A stretch of 64,000 bases of DNA, taken from the NCBI RefSeq assembly GCF_945952055.1, contig NZ_CAMFHB010000010.1, forward strand, positions 103,413 through 167,412. The letters are read 5' to 3'. This document shows positions 1-9,896 of this stretch, piece by piece. The position numbers and the translations under genes were made by a program. The notes under the pieces were generated by a model. The model made no database searches. It was not told where the DNA came from and saw only the letters and a program-made list of their open reading frames with translations. This DNA comes from an uncultured Alsobacter sp. (GTDB lineage Bacteria > Pseudomonadota > Alphaproteobacteria > Rhizobiales > Beijerinckiaceae). Within the stretch, counting starts at the first letter, position 1. Every line of letters begins with the position of its first letter.

Positions 1-2
1 GG

Positions 3-146
3 CACTACGCTCAAATCGACGACATGCCCCGGGTGACGCGTCTCGACGCCGCCTCCGGCCTTTTCGTCATCGACGGGACCGGCGAACGCCTCGTCCCATT
101 CGACCGCGTGGACGCGGTCGTGCGGGTGATCGTCGTCCCGCGGTGA
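3..146 (+). CDS. C-terminal fragment of an unidentified protein (truncated by window start)
   Basis: Open frame from the window edge to TGA at 144-146: HYAQIDDMPRVTRLDAASGLFVIDGTGERLVPFDRVDAVVRVIVVPR*. Codon usage looks coding; too short to assign. Confidence 0.35.
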   Translation, partial: HYAQIDDMPRVTRLDAASGLFVIDGTGERLVPFDRVDAVVRVIVVPR

Positions 147-203
147 GTGGTGCGGCCGATGCCCGGGAACACTCCGCCGGGCTCTCTCAAGTCATGAAAT
201 CGT

Positions 204-278
204 TGGTGAGCGGGGCGGGGATCGAACCCGCGACCAGCTGATTAAAAGTCAGCTGCTCTACCACTGAGCTACCCGCCC
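204..278 (-). tRNA. tRNA-Lys (anticodon TTT), CCA encoded
   Basis: Minus strand reads GGGCGGGTAGCTCAGTGGTAGAGCAGCTGACTTTTAATCAGC...GCGGGTTCGATCCCCGCCCCGCTCACCA. Acceptor, D, anticodon and T stems pair; anticodon loop CTTTTAA. Confidence 0.97.
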
Positions 279-478
279 GACCTGGAGGCGCGGCAGGGCC
301 GCGGTCGGTGCCGCTGTTGCCGGCGGGCCTTGCGTACCCGTGGCAGACCGGACGGTCAAGAGAGGCGGGCCGCCGCAGGAGGATTGGGGTGGAGAGCGGG
401 TCCGGCGGCCGCCCGGGCCATGGCGGAAGCGAGACCTTTCAGGCCGCCCAGCCAGCACGCCGGTCCAGGCGTGGTGGC

Positions 479-2659
479 TTATTCCGCCGCCATGGCCTGG
501 TCGCGCGCGGGCAGGCTCGCCAGGAGGCCGAGGAGGGCGCGCTCGTGCAGCACCACCATCGTCTCCTTCGGATGGAGCCACTCGAGCAGGTCCTCGATGG
601 TCTCGGCGTCCTCCACCTTGGCCTCGGCGACCACGCGGTCGCGGTCGATCTCGCCGCGGCGGCGGCGGTCGGCGGCGGGCAGCATGGCCTCGTGGCGGGC
701 CCGCAGAAGCGGGTCGCCGTGGATGGCGCGGATGGCGTTGGCGTCGTCGAAGCCATAGGCCGCGAACTCGCGCATCAGCGCGTTGGCGCGCGAGGCGATG
801 GGCGGCGCGCTGGTCTCTTCCGGCGTCAGCAGAAGGCCGGCGCGCTTCAGCGCGAGGCCCAGGGAGAGCTGGCCCGAGGCGGCCGAGATCGGGATCGCCA
901 GCACGAGGCCCACGATCGTCGGAGACATCCAGCCGAAGAGCGAAGGGGCGATCATGAAGGCCGAGATGCCCGCGAAGAGGCCGAAGGCGGTGTGGCCGCG
1001 GTGGCGGCGCACGATGTCCTTGAAGGGGATCGAGCCGTCGTCGCGGCGCTGCGGGTTCCACCCGGTGTCGCGGCCGGCGACGATCTGGAACACCGCGCCC
1101 GACTGGATGAGCATCAGGATCGGAGCCATGAGCGCCGACATGATGACCTCGAAGATCGACGAGACGACGAGCTTGAAGCCGCCGCCGCTGGCCCGGCGCA
1201 CGGCGCCCTCGATCAGCGCCAGGATCAGGCCGAACAGCTTGGGGGCGAGGAGCACGCCCATGGTGATCAGGAAGAGCTGCAGCGCGCGCTCCGCGTCGAA
1301 TCGCGGCCAGGCCGGGAACAGCGAAAAGTCCTTCGAGAAGTACTCCGGCCGCACGTAGCGCGTCTGCAGCACGAGCATGATGCCGACCACCAGCTGGGCG
1401 AGCCAGAAGGGGGAGGCGAGGTAGGAGAAGATGCCGGTCGCGAAGTGCTGGCGGGTGGGCCAGGTGAAGCCGGCCGCGCCGATGACGCGCGAATGCTGGA
1501 GGTTGCCCTGGCACCAGCGCCGGTCGCGCGTGGCGAGGTCGATGAGGGAGGGCGGGCTCTCCTCGTAGCTGCCGTCGAGTTCGGGCAGCATGTAGACCGT
1601 CCAGCCGGCGCGGCGGATCAGCGCCGCCTCGACGAAGTCGTGGCTCAGGATGTGGCCGCCGAAGGGCGGCTTGCCCGAGAGCGTCGGCATGCCGCAATGG
1701 GCGGCGAAGGCCCGCGTGCGGATGATCGCGTTGTGGCCCCAGTAGTTGCCCTCGCGGCCCGACCACACGGCGAGGCCAGTGGCGATCACCGGGCCATACA
1801 TGCGGGCGGCGAACTGCTGCAGCCGGGCGAACAGCGTGTTGCGGTTGATGATGAGGGGCAGCGACTGGATGATGCCGCTGTCGGGGTCGGCCTCCATCGC
1901 GGCGGCGAGGCGCACGATGCACGGCCCGGTCATCAGGCTGTCGGCGTCGAGCACCAGCATGTGCTCGTAACCGCCGCCCCAGCGCGTGACGAAATCCTCG
2001 ATGTTGCCGGCCTTGCGGCCGATGTTGCGCTTGCGATGCCGGTAGTAGATGCGGAAGCGCGGTCCCATGCGCTCGCGCAGCGCGTAGAAGGCGCGCTCCT
2101 CTGCGATCCAGGCGTCGGGCTGCGTCGAATCCGACAGGATGAAGAAGTCGAAGTTGTCGACGAGCCCGGTGGCGTCGATCTCCTCCATCATCGCCTGCAG
2201 CGAGGCGAAGACGCGGGCCGTCGCCTCGTTGTAGACCGGCATGACCACGGCGGTCATGGCCTGCAGCCGCGTCGGCAGCGGCTTTTGCGCGCGCCGGCGC
2301 AGCAGCGTCACGAAGCCGACGATGGCGCTGGTGAAGGCGAGCGCGATCCACGAGAAGTTGATCGTGAACAGGGCCACCAGGGCCCACTGCAGCGGCGTGA
2401 CCTTGGAGATCGACACCACGCGGTACATCTCGTTCGCACCCCAGAAGGTGAGGGCGAAGGCGCAGGCGAACACGAAGAGGCGCGCCAGCCACGGCGTGCG
2501 GCGGGGCCGAACGGGCTTGCGTCGCTGGGACCGCGGGAACTGCGACAGCGATTGAACCGGCATCGCCAGCGGATGCTCGGGCGGCAGGGCGCCATGGTCG
2601 CCCGCCTGGGGCGACCGCGTGCCCCTCCCGGGTTCTACGGCGTCCAACGATACAGCCAT
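479..2659 (-). CDS. opgH: Glucans biosynthesis glucosyltransferase H (OpgH/MdoH)
   Basis: 726 aa membrane GT2 protein (VVMPVYNEATARVFASLQAM, LVLDADSLMTG, RRWCQGNLQHSRV). Overlaps the opgG 3' end by 25 bp. Start could also be the internal Met at 2563. Confidence 0.93.
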   Translation of the reverse strand: MAVSLDAVEPGRGTRSPQAGDHGALPPEHPLAMPVQSLSQFPRSQRRKPVRPRRTPWLARLFVFACAFALTFWGANEMYRVVSISKVTPLQWALVALFTINFSWIALAFTSAIVGFVTLLRRRAQKPLPTRLQAMTAVVMPVYNEATARVFASLQAMMEEIDATGLVDNFDFFILSDSTQPDAWIAEERAFYALRERMGPRFRIYYRHRKRNIGRKAGNIEDFVTRWGGGYEHMLVLDADSLMTGPCIVRLAAAMEADPDSGIIQSLPLIINRNTLFARLQQFAARMYGPVIATGLAVWSGREGNYWGHNAIIRTRAFAAHCGMPTLSGKPPFGGHILSHDFVEAALIRRAGWTVYMLPELDGSYEESPPSLIDLATRDRRWCQGNLQHSRVIGAAGFTWPTRQHFATGIFSYLASPFWLAQLVVGIMLVLQTRYVRPEYFSKDFSLFPAWPRFDAERALQLFLITMGVLLAPKLFGLILALIEGAVRRASGGGFKLVVSSIFEVIMSALMAPILMLIQSGAVFQIVAGRDTGWNPQRRDDGSIPFKDIVRRHRGHTAFGLFAGISAFMIAPSLFGWMSPTIVGLVLAIPISAASGQLSLGLALKRAGLLLTPEETSAPPIASRANALMREFAAYGFDDANAIRAIHGDPLLRARHEAMLPAADRRRRGEIDRDRVVAEAKVEDAETIEDLLEWLHPKETMVVLHERALLGLLASLPARDQAMAAE

Positions 2660-4275
2660 GTCTCGCTTACCGGCTTTCCGCCTGCCTCGAGAACGAGCCG
2701 AAGCTCGCTCAGGTTGTCGCTACCGGGCTCCAGATCGAATCCGATCCTGACCAGTTTGCGTTCGGGATAAGGCCACATTCTGATGTTGGACAGCGTTCCG
2801 GGGCTGGCGGACAGCGCGGGCTTCAGTTCGGCCATGGTCTGGCTCGACTTCAGCATGTCGCCGGAGAAGTCGACCACGAAGCGGCGCTGGGTGTTGGTGC
2901 GGCCGCGGCCGACCCGGGTCCCCGTCACCATCGCCAGCGCCGGACGGTCCGGCATCTGCCAGCACCAGAACTGGCGATAGGCGAAGCTCGCCTCGCCGCC
3001 GGCCACCAGCGGCTGCTTGGGCCGCCAATAGGCGAGCACGTTGTCGTTGATCTCGGAATCGGACGGGATCTCGAACAGCTGCACCATGCCCGGCGCCCAC
3101 TCGCCGATGGGCTCGATCCACAGGCTCGGGCGGCGCTCGAAGTTCTGGTCGTCGTCGAGGAAGGCGTTGTAGTCGCGCTCGCGCTGCAGCAGCCCGAACC
3201 CGTGCGGGTTGCCGTTGTCGACGAAGGAGGAGATCTGCAGCGTCTCGGGGTTCGAGACGGTGCGCCAGATCCACTCGTCATTGCCGTTGTGGATCTGCAG
3301 GCCCGAGCTCTCGAACACGGCCGGGCGCACGTCGTCGACGTTGCGCCGGTCGTTCGGCCCGAAGAAGAAGGTCGAGGTCATGCCCCCGATGCCGTAGTTC
3401 TCCACCGCGGCGCGGGGGAACAGCATCACCTCGGTGTCGATGATCGACACGTCGCCGGTCCGCAGCGTGAAGCGGTAGGCGCCGCACACGCTCTCCGAAT
3501 CCAGCAGCGCGTGGATGATCAGGCTGTCGCTCTTGGCGCTCGGCTGCTCGATCCAGTAGGCCCTGAACTGCGGGAATTCCTCGCCCTTCGGGTCGCCGGC
3601 CTTCAGCGTCAGGCCGCGCGCCATCACGCCGAGGTTCTGCCCGCGGGCCGAGGAGCGGAAGAAGGTGGCGCCCTGGAAGATCGCGACCTCGCGCTGCCGG
3701 CCGCTCTGGCCGTCGCCGAAGACGCGGAAGCCGGAGAAGCCGAGATCCGGCACGTTGGCCGCCGGCTGCATCTTGCCGTAGTCGAACTTGCTGCGGTCGT
3801 AGGAGACGCGGCGGACGAGCCCGTCCTCGACGGCATAGAGCGACACCGCGCTCATGAAGGCATAGCCGCGGTGCAGCGGCTCGATGGTGAAGCCGCGGCC
3901 CTCGTTGGCCCACAGCACCGCCGACGGGGTCGCGCGGATGCCGATGTACTGCTCGTAGTTCAGGTTGCTGAACGGCTCGGGAAGCTCGGACGGCGGAGCC
4001 ACGTAGGGCTTCTTGGCCAGGAGCCTCGCCAGGTCCTGCAACGTCGTCGGCGTGAAGCGCTGGCCTTCGCCGAGCGCGGACTGGATGGCCGTGGCGGTGA
4101 AGGACTGGCTCTGCGCCTGTGCGCCGCTCAGGACGACGGGGGCGGCGGCGAGCCCCGCCAGGAGCGCGCGGCGATCCAGGCCCGGGCGGACGACGGGCGC
4201 GCCGGAGTGTTCCGCCGGGGAGCCGGCGGATGAAGCCGTCGAAACGGGCAGGGGAGTGTCTTCATCACGCGACAT
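2635..4275 (-). CDS. opgG: Glucan biosynthesis protein G (OpgG/MdoG), Tat-type signal peptide
   Basis: Protein starting MSRDEDTPLPVS... contains twin-arginine DRRALLAGLAAAPVVLSGAQAQS and OpgG-like body (PFSNLNYEQYIGIRATPSAVLWANEGRGFTIEPLHRGY). Sits directly upstream of opgH. Confidence 0.92.
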   Translation of the reverse strand: MSRDEDTPLPVSTASSAGSPAEHSGAPVVRPGLDRRALLAGLAAAPVVLSGAQAQSQSFTATAIQSALGEGQRFTPTTLQDLARLLAKKPYVAPPSELPEPFSNLNYEQYIGIRATPSAVLWANEGRGFTIEPLHRGYAFMSAVSLYAVEDGLVRRVSYDRSKFDYGKMQPAANVPDLGFSGFRVFGDGQSGRQREVAIFQGATFFRSSARGQNLGVMARGLTLKAGDPKGEEFPQFRAYWIEQPSAKSDSLIIHALLDSESVCGAYRFTLRTGDVSIIDTEVMLFPRAAVENYGIGGMTSTFFFGPNDRRNVDDVRPAVFESSGLQIHNGNDEWIWRTVSNPETLQISSFVDNGNPHGFGLLQRERDYNAFLDDDQNFERRPSLWIEPIGEWAPGMVQLFEIPSDSEINDNVLAYWRPKQPLVAGGEASFAYRQFWCWQMPDRPALAMVTGTRVGRGRTNTQRRFVVDFSGDMLKSSQTMAELKPALSASPGTLSNIRMWPYPERKLVRIGFDLEPGSDNLSELRLVLEAGGKPVSETWLYRWTP

Positions 4276-4664
4276 GGACCGGCCTGAGGCCACGACCTCA
4301 CACACTTCAACCTCGTCCCCAATCGACTCAGGGCCGAAATCGTTCACTCCGAAGCACCCGTGAGGGCCCGGCGCGCTCCGGAGCGCCGAACCCGGCCGGA
4401 CGTCCGCCGCCGGAGGGAGAACCAGCGGACAGTCCGGCGAAACTGCTTTCGAGGTAGCACAAAATGGAGGCAATGAAAGTCGAATCCGTCGAAAGAATAT
4501 GGCATTGCAGCAAGAATCGATCCGGAACCGGCGCGCGCCCCGGCAGGAGGCGTGTCGACGGCCCACGGGCGCCTACGCTATGAGGCGAAGCGAGCGATCA
4601 AGAATTTTCGCGTATAGCGATACGCCATGAGCCGAGACCACACGTCACGAGGGGCCCAGAGCCA

Positions 4665-6041
4665 ATGACCACTGCCGCCGCCGCTTTGGGATCCCGCAAG
4701 GGACGCTGCCTCGCCGTCGTGCTCGCCGCCGGCAACGGGACACGGATGCGTTCGTCCCTTCCCAAGGTGCTGCACCCCGTCGCCGGCCGCTCGCTCCTCG
4801 CCCATGCCATCGCCTCCGTGACGGCCGCCGGCGCCGACGCCATCGCCGTCGTCGTGAGCCCCGGGCGCGAGGCCATCGCCGCCGAGGCGCGCCGCATCCT
4901 GCCGGAGGCGGACATCTTCGTGCAGGCCGAGCAGCGCGGCACGGCCCACGCGGTGCTGGCGGCGCGCGAGGCGATCGCGCGCGGCTACGACGAGATCCTG
5001 GTGGCCTTCGGCGACACGCCGCTCGTGGAGGGCGAGACCTACGGTCGCATGCGGGCCGGACTTGCGGCGGCGTCCGTCGTGGCGCTCGGCTTCGAGGCCG
5101 CCGATCCCACGGGCTATGGCCGCTTCATCATACGCGACGGGCGGCTCGTCGCCATCCGCGAGCACAAGGACGCGACGGACGAGGAGCGGACCATCCGCCT
5201 GTGCAACGGCGGGATCATGGCGCTGCGCGGCGCCGACGCCCTCGCCATCCTCGAAGCCATCGGCTGCAGCAACGCCGCCAACGAGTTCTACCTCACCGAT
5301 GCCGTCGAGATCGCCAACCGGCAGGGGCTCGTCTGCGCCGCGGACGTTGCCCCCGAATCGGAGCTCATGGGCGTCAACGACCGCGTCCAGCTCGCGCTCG
5401 CCGAGCGCCTGTTCCAGGAGAAGGCCCGCACCGCGGCGATGCGGTCGGGGGTGACCATGGTGGCGCCCGAGACCGTCTTCCTCAGCTACGACACGGTGCT
5501 CGGCCCCGACGTCGTGATCGAGCCCAACGTGGTGTTCGGACCCGGGGTGACGGTGGAAGGGCCGGCGGTGATCCACGCGTTCAGCCATCTGGAAGGCGCC
5601 CACGTCGCGGCGGGGGCCTCGGTGGGGCCCTTCGCGCGGCTTCGCCCGGGCGCCCGGCTCGCGGCCAAGGCGAAGGTCGGCAACTTCGTCGAGATCAAGA
5701 ACGCCGACATCGGCCAGGGCGCCAAGGTCAGCCACCTGACCTATGTCGGCGACGCCACGGTGGGCGCCGAGGCCAATCTCGGGGCCGGCACGATCACCTG
5801 CAACTACGACGGTTTTTCCAAGTTCCGCACCGTGATCGGCGACAACGCCTTCGTCGGGTCGAACTCGTCGCTGGTCGCGCCGGTGACGATCGGGGCAGGG
5901 GCTTTCGTGGGGTCTGGATCGGTCGTCACGGACGACGTGCCGCCGGACGCGCTGGCGATCGGGCGTGGCCGCCAGACAGTCAAGGATGGCTGGGCCAAGA
6001 CGTTTCGTGAGAATAACGTTAATAAGAAACACGGTCGCTGA
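4665..6041 (+). CDS. glmU: Bifunctional UDP-N-acetylglucosamine pyrophosphorylase / glucosamine-1-phosphate N-acetyltransferase
   Basis: [30 protein letters not shown] plus C-terminal hexapeptide repeats ([38 protein letters not shown]). Confidence 0.97.
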   Translation: MTTAAAALGSRKGRCLAVVLAAGNGTRMRSSLPKVLHPVAGRSLLAHAIASVTAAGADAIAVVVSPGREAIAAEARRILPEADIFVQAEQRGTAHAVLAAREAIARGYDEILVAFGDTPLVEGETYGRMRAGLAAASVVALGFEAADPTGYGRFIIRDGRLVAIREHKDATDEERTIRLCNGGIMALRGADALAILEAIGCSNAANEFYLTDAVEIANRQGLVCAADVAPESELMGVNDRVQLALAERLFQEKARTAAMRSGVTMVAPETVFLSYDTVLGPDVVIEPNVVFGPGVTVEGPAVIHAFSHLEGAHVAAGASVGPFARLRPGARLAAKAKVGNFVEIKNADIGQGAKVSHLTYVGDATVGAEANLGAGTITCNYDGFSKFRTVIGDNAFVGSNSSLVAPVTIGAGAFVGSGSVVTDDVPPDALAIGRGRQTVKDGWAKTFRENNVNKKHGR

Positions 6042-6055
6042 CGTCGCAAATCTGA

Positions 6056-6072
6056 CCCCTATTGGTTAGGGG
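6056..6072 (+). terminator. Short hairpin between glmU and glmS
   Basis: CCCCTA-TTGGT-TAGGGG 15 nt after glmU stop. Confidence 0.4.
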
Positions 6073-6208
6073 CAAAGTGCGGCTCTGCCGTTACGATCTG
6101 TAAAGATACGTGATTTGGCGGCGGGGCCCTTCACGTCCTAAGTGACCCGATCAGGTCCTGGGCTCATGATCATGGCCTTGGGCAAGACTTGACCAGGAGG
6201 CCTAATCG

Positions 6209-8035
6209 ATGTGCGGGATCGTTGGAATTCTCGGTGTCACGCCGGTCGCTCCGCTGATCGTCGATGCCCTCAAGCGGCTCGAGTACCGCGGCTACGACTC
6301 CGCGGGGGTCGCGACGCTGGAGCAGGGCCGCCTGCGCCGCCGCCGCGCCGAAGGCAAGCTGCGCAACCTGCAGGCGCGGCTCGTCGATGAGCCGCTGTCC
6401 GGGCACATCGGCATCGGCCACACCCGCTGGGCCACGCATGGCCGGCCGTCCGAGCGCAATGCCCATCCCCATGCCACCGACCGGCTCGCCGTCGTGCACA
6501 ACGGCATCATCGAGAATTTCCGCGAGCTGCGTCAGGCGCTCGAGGCCGACGGCGCCCATTTCGAGACCGAGACCGACACGGAGGTCGTGGCGCAGCTGGT
6601 CTCGCGGGAGCTTGCCCGGGTGAACGATCCCGCCCGCGCCGTCCAGGCGGCGCTGCCGCAGCTGCGCGGCGCCTTCGCGCTCGCCTTCCTGTTCGAGGGC
6701 GAGGACAACCTGCTCATCGGGGCCCGCCAGGGCGCGCCGCTGGCCGTGGGCTACGGCGAGGGCGAGATGTACCTGGGCTCCGACGCGCTCGCGCTCGCGC
6801 CCTTCACCGACACCATCACCTATCTGGAGGACGGCGACTGGGTCATCCTCGACCGGTCCAGCGCCCGCTTCTTCGATGCGAAGGGCAACGCGGTGTCGCG
6901 GCGCAAGCAGAAGAGCGCCACCGACGCCTTCATCATCGACAAGGGCAACCATCGCCACTTCATGGCGAAGGAGATCCACGAGCAGCCCGAGGTGGTCGGG
7001 CGCACGCTCGCCCATTACCTCGACATGGCCAACGGCACCGTGCGCCTGCCCTTCGAGGCGGGCTTCGACTGGGCCTCGCTGAGCCGCGTCACCATCTCGG
7101 CCTGCGGCACGGCCTTCATCGCTGGCATGGTCGCCAAGTACTGGTTCGAGCGCTTCGCGCGTCTGCCGGTCGAGGTCGACATCGCCTCCGAGTTCCGCTA
7201 CCGCGACGCGCCGCTGCCGGAGAAGGGCCTGGCGATCTTCGTGTCGCAGTCGGGCGAGACGGCCGACACGCTGGCCGGCCTGCGCTACGCCAAGGAGCAC
7301 GGCCAGCACGTGCTGTCCGTGGTCAACGTGCCGACCTCCTCGATCGCCCGCGAAAGCCACGTGGTCGCCCCCACGCTGGCCGGGCCCGAGATCGGCGTGG
7401 CGTCGACGAAGGCGTTCACCTGCCAGCTCACCGTGCTGGCCTGCCTGGCCATCGCGGCGGGCCTGGCGCGCGGCACGCTGTCGAAGGAGGAGGGCGCCGC
7501 GCTGGCGACCCAGCTCATCGCGGTGCCCGGGCAGATCGCCGAGGCGCTGAAGCGCGAGGGCGCCATCGAGCAGGTGGCCACGCGCCTCGCCAAGGTCGAG
7601 GACGTCTTGTACCTGGGGCGCGGCACGAGCTACCCGCTGGCCCTCGAGGGCGCGCTGAAGCTCAAGGAAATCAGCTACATCCACGCCGAAGCCTACGCGG
7701 CGGGCGAACTCAAGCACGGCCCCATCGCGCTCATCGACGAGACGATGCCCGTCATCGTCATCGCCCCGCACGATCCGGTCTTCGAGAAGACCGTGTCCAA
7801 CATGCAGGAGGTCGCGGCGCGCGGCGGCCGGATCCTGCTGATCTCCGACGAGGCGGGCATCCGCGAGGCGGCGATCGAGGGCATGGACACCATCGCCATG
7901 GCGGCGATGGCGCATCACTTCGCGCCGATCGTCTACTCGGTCCCGATCCAGCTGCTCGCCTATTACACGGCCGTGCACCTGGGCAAGGACGTGGACCAGC
8001 CGCGCAACCTGGCGAAGTCCGTCACCGTCGAATGA
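6209..8035 (+). CDS. glmS: Glutamine--fructose-6-phosphate aminotransferase (isomerizing)
   Basis: MCGIVGILG N-terminus, RWATHGRPSERNAHPH, SIS domains, C-terminus DVDQPRNLAKSVTVE. Confidence 0.98.
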   Translation: MCGIVGILGVTPVAPLIVDALKRLEYRGYDSAGVATLEQGRLRRRRAEGKLRNLQARLVDEPLSGHIGIGHTRWATHGRPSERNAHPHATDRLAVVHNGIIENFRELRQALEADGAHFETETDTEVVAQLVSRELARVNDPARAVQAALPQLRGAFALAFLFEGEDNLLIGARQGAPLAVGYGEGEMYLGSDALALAPFTDTITYLEDGDWVILDRSSARFFDAKGNAVSRRKQKSATDAFIIDKGNHRHFMAKEIHEQPEVVGRTLAHYLDMANGTVRLPFEAGFDWASLSRVTISACGTAFIAGMVAKYWFERFARLPVEVDIASEFRYRDAPLPEKGLAIFVSQSGETADTLAGLRYAKEHGQHVLSVVNVPTSSIARESHVVAPTLAGPEIGVASTKAFTCQLTVLACLAIAAGLARGTLSKEEGAALATQLIAVPGQIAEALKREGAIEQVATRLAKVEDVLYLGRGTSYPLALEGALKLKEISYIHAEAYAAGELKHGPIALIDETMPVIVIAPHDPVFEKTVSNMQEVAARGGRILLISDEAGIREAAIEGMDTIAMAAMAHHFAPIVYSVPIQLLAYYTAVHLGKDVDQPRNLAKSVTVE

Positions 8036-8046
8036 GCCGGGGAGGA

Positions 8047-8068
8047 GGGGCGCTCCGGTGAGCGCCCC
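8047..8068 (+). terminator. Hairpin immediately downstream of glmS
   Basis: GGGGCGCT-CCGGTG-AGCGCCCC perfect 8 bp stem 11 nt after the stop; no strong T-run. Confidence 0.6.
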
Positions 8069-8139
8069 TGACCGCAAGGGGCAAGCCTTCCGGGCTTAAA
8101 CCTGTCCTTGCAAACGCTTCGATCTTCCTCATTCTGGGC

Positions 8140-8270
8140 AGGCCGCGCGGCCCGCCTGCTTCGCAGGCTTTCCAGAGCTTGTGAATCGTTTGGCCACTCC
8201 CGCTTGCACGTCCTTTTCCGCGTCTTGCCTCTCCGCGTCCTGGCCGGGCTCGGCTCGGCCCTCCACGCCG
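8140..8270. repeat. Degenerate half-copy of dispersed composite palindromic repeat (copy F)
   Basis: Shares ...cgcagg..agcttgtgaat.gttt...cttgc...cctctccgcgtcctggccgggct.ggc.cggcc.tccacg with copies B, D and E. Confidence 0.5.
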
Positions 8271-8317
8271 TGCGCCCGTAGCCTCGGCATCCAGCGCCCA
8301 TTGCCGGGAAGGCCGGC

Positions 8318-9862
8318 GTGACCGTCGTCCTCGCCTGCGACCTGGGGGGCACGAGCTTTCGCGCCGCCCTCGTCGACGAGACCGGCGCGACGCTCGCCGA
8401 GGCCCGCATCCTCGGGCCGACGCTGATCGACCGGCTCGGCTGGTCGGAGGTCGACGCCGGGCACTGGTGGACCCTGCTGGTCGAGGCGGCGTCCCGGCTC
8501 GCGGCGGAGGACCCCGGAGCCTTCGGCCGGGTGAGCGCCATCGCCATCTGCGGGGTCACGCGCACGCAGGTCTTCCTCGGCCGTGACGGCCGGCCGCTGC
8601 GCAACGCGATGACCTGGAAGGACGTCCGGGCCGAGGACCTGCTCGCCAGCCTGGGTGCGGCGCTGCCGCCAACCCATCCGGAAACCGCGCAGGTCAATGC
8701 CTTCCACCCCGTGGCCCGGCTCGCCTGGCTGAAGCAGGAGGAGATGGCCGTCTTCGGCGACCTCGCCTGCGTGCTGGAGCCGAAGGACTACCTCAATTTC
8801 CGACTGACCGGCGTGCGCGCGGCCGACCCCGTGTCGGTCGCCAGGCTGCTGGCCGCCGCGCGGCCCGGTCCGTCCGGCGAGCCCGATCTCCTGACCGCCC
8901 TCGGTCTGCCGGCGGACGTGATCCCCCCGCTGCGGGAGCCCTGGCAGGTCGTCGGCCCGGTGCAACCTGGGCTTCCCGGGCCGCTCTCCGGCCTCGCGGG
9001 CGTGCCCGTCGCCTGCTCCTCCAACGACACCTGGGTCGGCGTCGTCGGGCTCGGCGCCATGCGGCCGGGCTTCTGCTACAACCTCTCCGGCACGACGGAG
9101 GTGCTCGGCGTCGTCGGCGAGGAGCCCCACCGCGCCGAGGGCCTGCTCACGGTGGACTGGCGCGGCCTGCACCAGATCGGCGGCCCCAGCCAGAACGGTG
9201 CGGACACGATCGCCTGGCTTGCCGGCCTGCTGCGGCCGGGCGGGGAGACGGGCGACGTCGGTCCGGTCGTGGCGGACCTGCTCGGCCCGCCGCGCCACCC
9301 CCAGCCCGTCCTGTTCCTGCCGTATCTGCAGGGCGAGCGCGTGCCCTACTGGAACCCGTCGCTGCGGGGGGCCTTTGTCGGGCTGAACCGGCAGCACGGC
9401 GCGCAGGACCTGCTTTGGGCGATGATGGAGGGCATCGCCTTCCTGAACCGGATCGTGCTGGAGCGCGCCGAGGCCGCCGCCGGAGCCCCGGTCCGCGAGA
9501 TCCGTTTCGGCGGCGGCGCGGCGTCGAACCCGGCGTGGCGGCAGGTCAAGGCCGACGTCTGCGGCCGGCCGGTGGTGGTCGGGGCGTCCGGCGAGCCCGG
9601 CATCCTGGGTGCCGCCGCCATCGCGCTCAGCGCGCTGGGGCACTTTTCCTCCCTGGGCGAGGCCCAGGAACGGCTCGTGCGCGTGGCCGCGCGCCATTCG
9701 CCATCGCCCGAGCGGAGCGTGGCCTACGACCGGCTGTTTGCCTTGTTCCGCCAAGCCGAGGATGCTCTTTCTCCCATCTCGGCCGGCCTCGTCGCCCTGT
9801 CGCGCGACACGGGCCCGCTCACCGGACACCCCGTCACACCCGCCAAGGATCGACCGTCATGA
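8318..9862 (+). CDS. FGGY-family carbohydrate kinase (xylulokinase-like)
   Basis: MTVVLACDLGGTSFRAALVDETG, FCYNLSGTTEVLG, FLPYLQGERVPYWNPSLRGAFVGL, RFGGGAASNPAWRQVKADV. Confidence 0.86.
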   Translation: MTVVLACDLGGTSFRAALVDETGATLAEARILGPTLIDRLGWSEVDAGHWWTLLVEAASRLAAEDPGAFGRVSAIAICGVTRTQVFLGRDGRPLRNAMTWKDVRAEDLLASLGAALPPTHPETAQVNAFHPVARLAWLKQEEMAVFGDLACVLEPKDYLNFRLTGVRAADPVSVARLLAAARPGPSGEPDLLTALGLPADVIPPLREPWQVVGPVQPGLPGPLSGLAGVPVACSSNDTWVGVVGLGAMRPGFCYNLSGTTEVLGVVGEEPHRAEGLLTVDWRGLHQIGGPSQNGADTIAWLAGLLRPGGETGDVGPVVADLLGPPRHPQPVLFLPYLQGERVPYWNPSLRGAFVGLNRQHGAQDLLWAMMEGIAFLNRIVLERAEAAAGAPVREIRFGGGAASNPAWRQVKADVCGRPVVVGASGEPGILGAAAIALSALGHFSSLGEAQERLVRVAARHSPSPERSVAYDRLFALFRQAEDALSPISAGLVALSRDTGPLTGHPVTPAKDRPS

Positions 9863-9896
9863 CGACCCTGTCCCGCGCCATCGAGGGTGCCTGACC

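Noticed and set aside
204-278. tRNA-Lys as an integration site for a genomic island
   Set aside because: No integrase, att-like duplication or phage genes nearby; opgGH follows directly.
6170-8077. 635 aa minus-strand ORF opposite glmS
   Set aside because: Antisense to an intact glmS.
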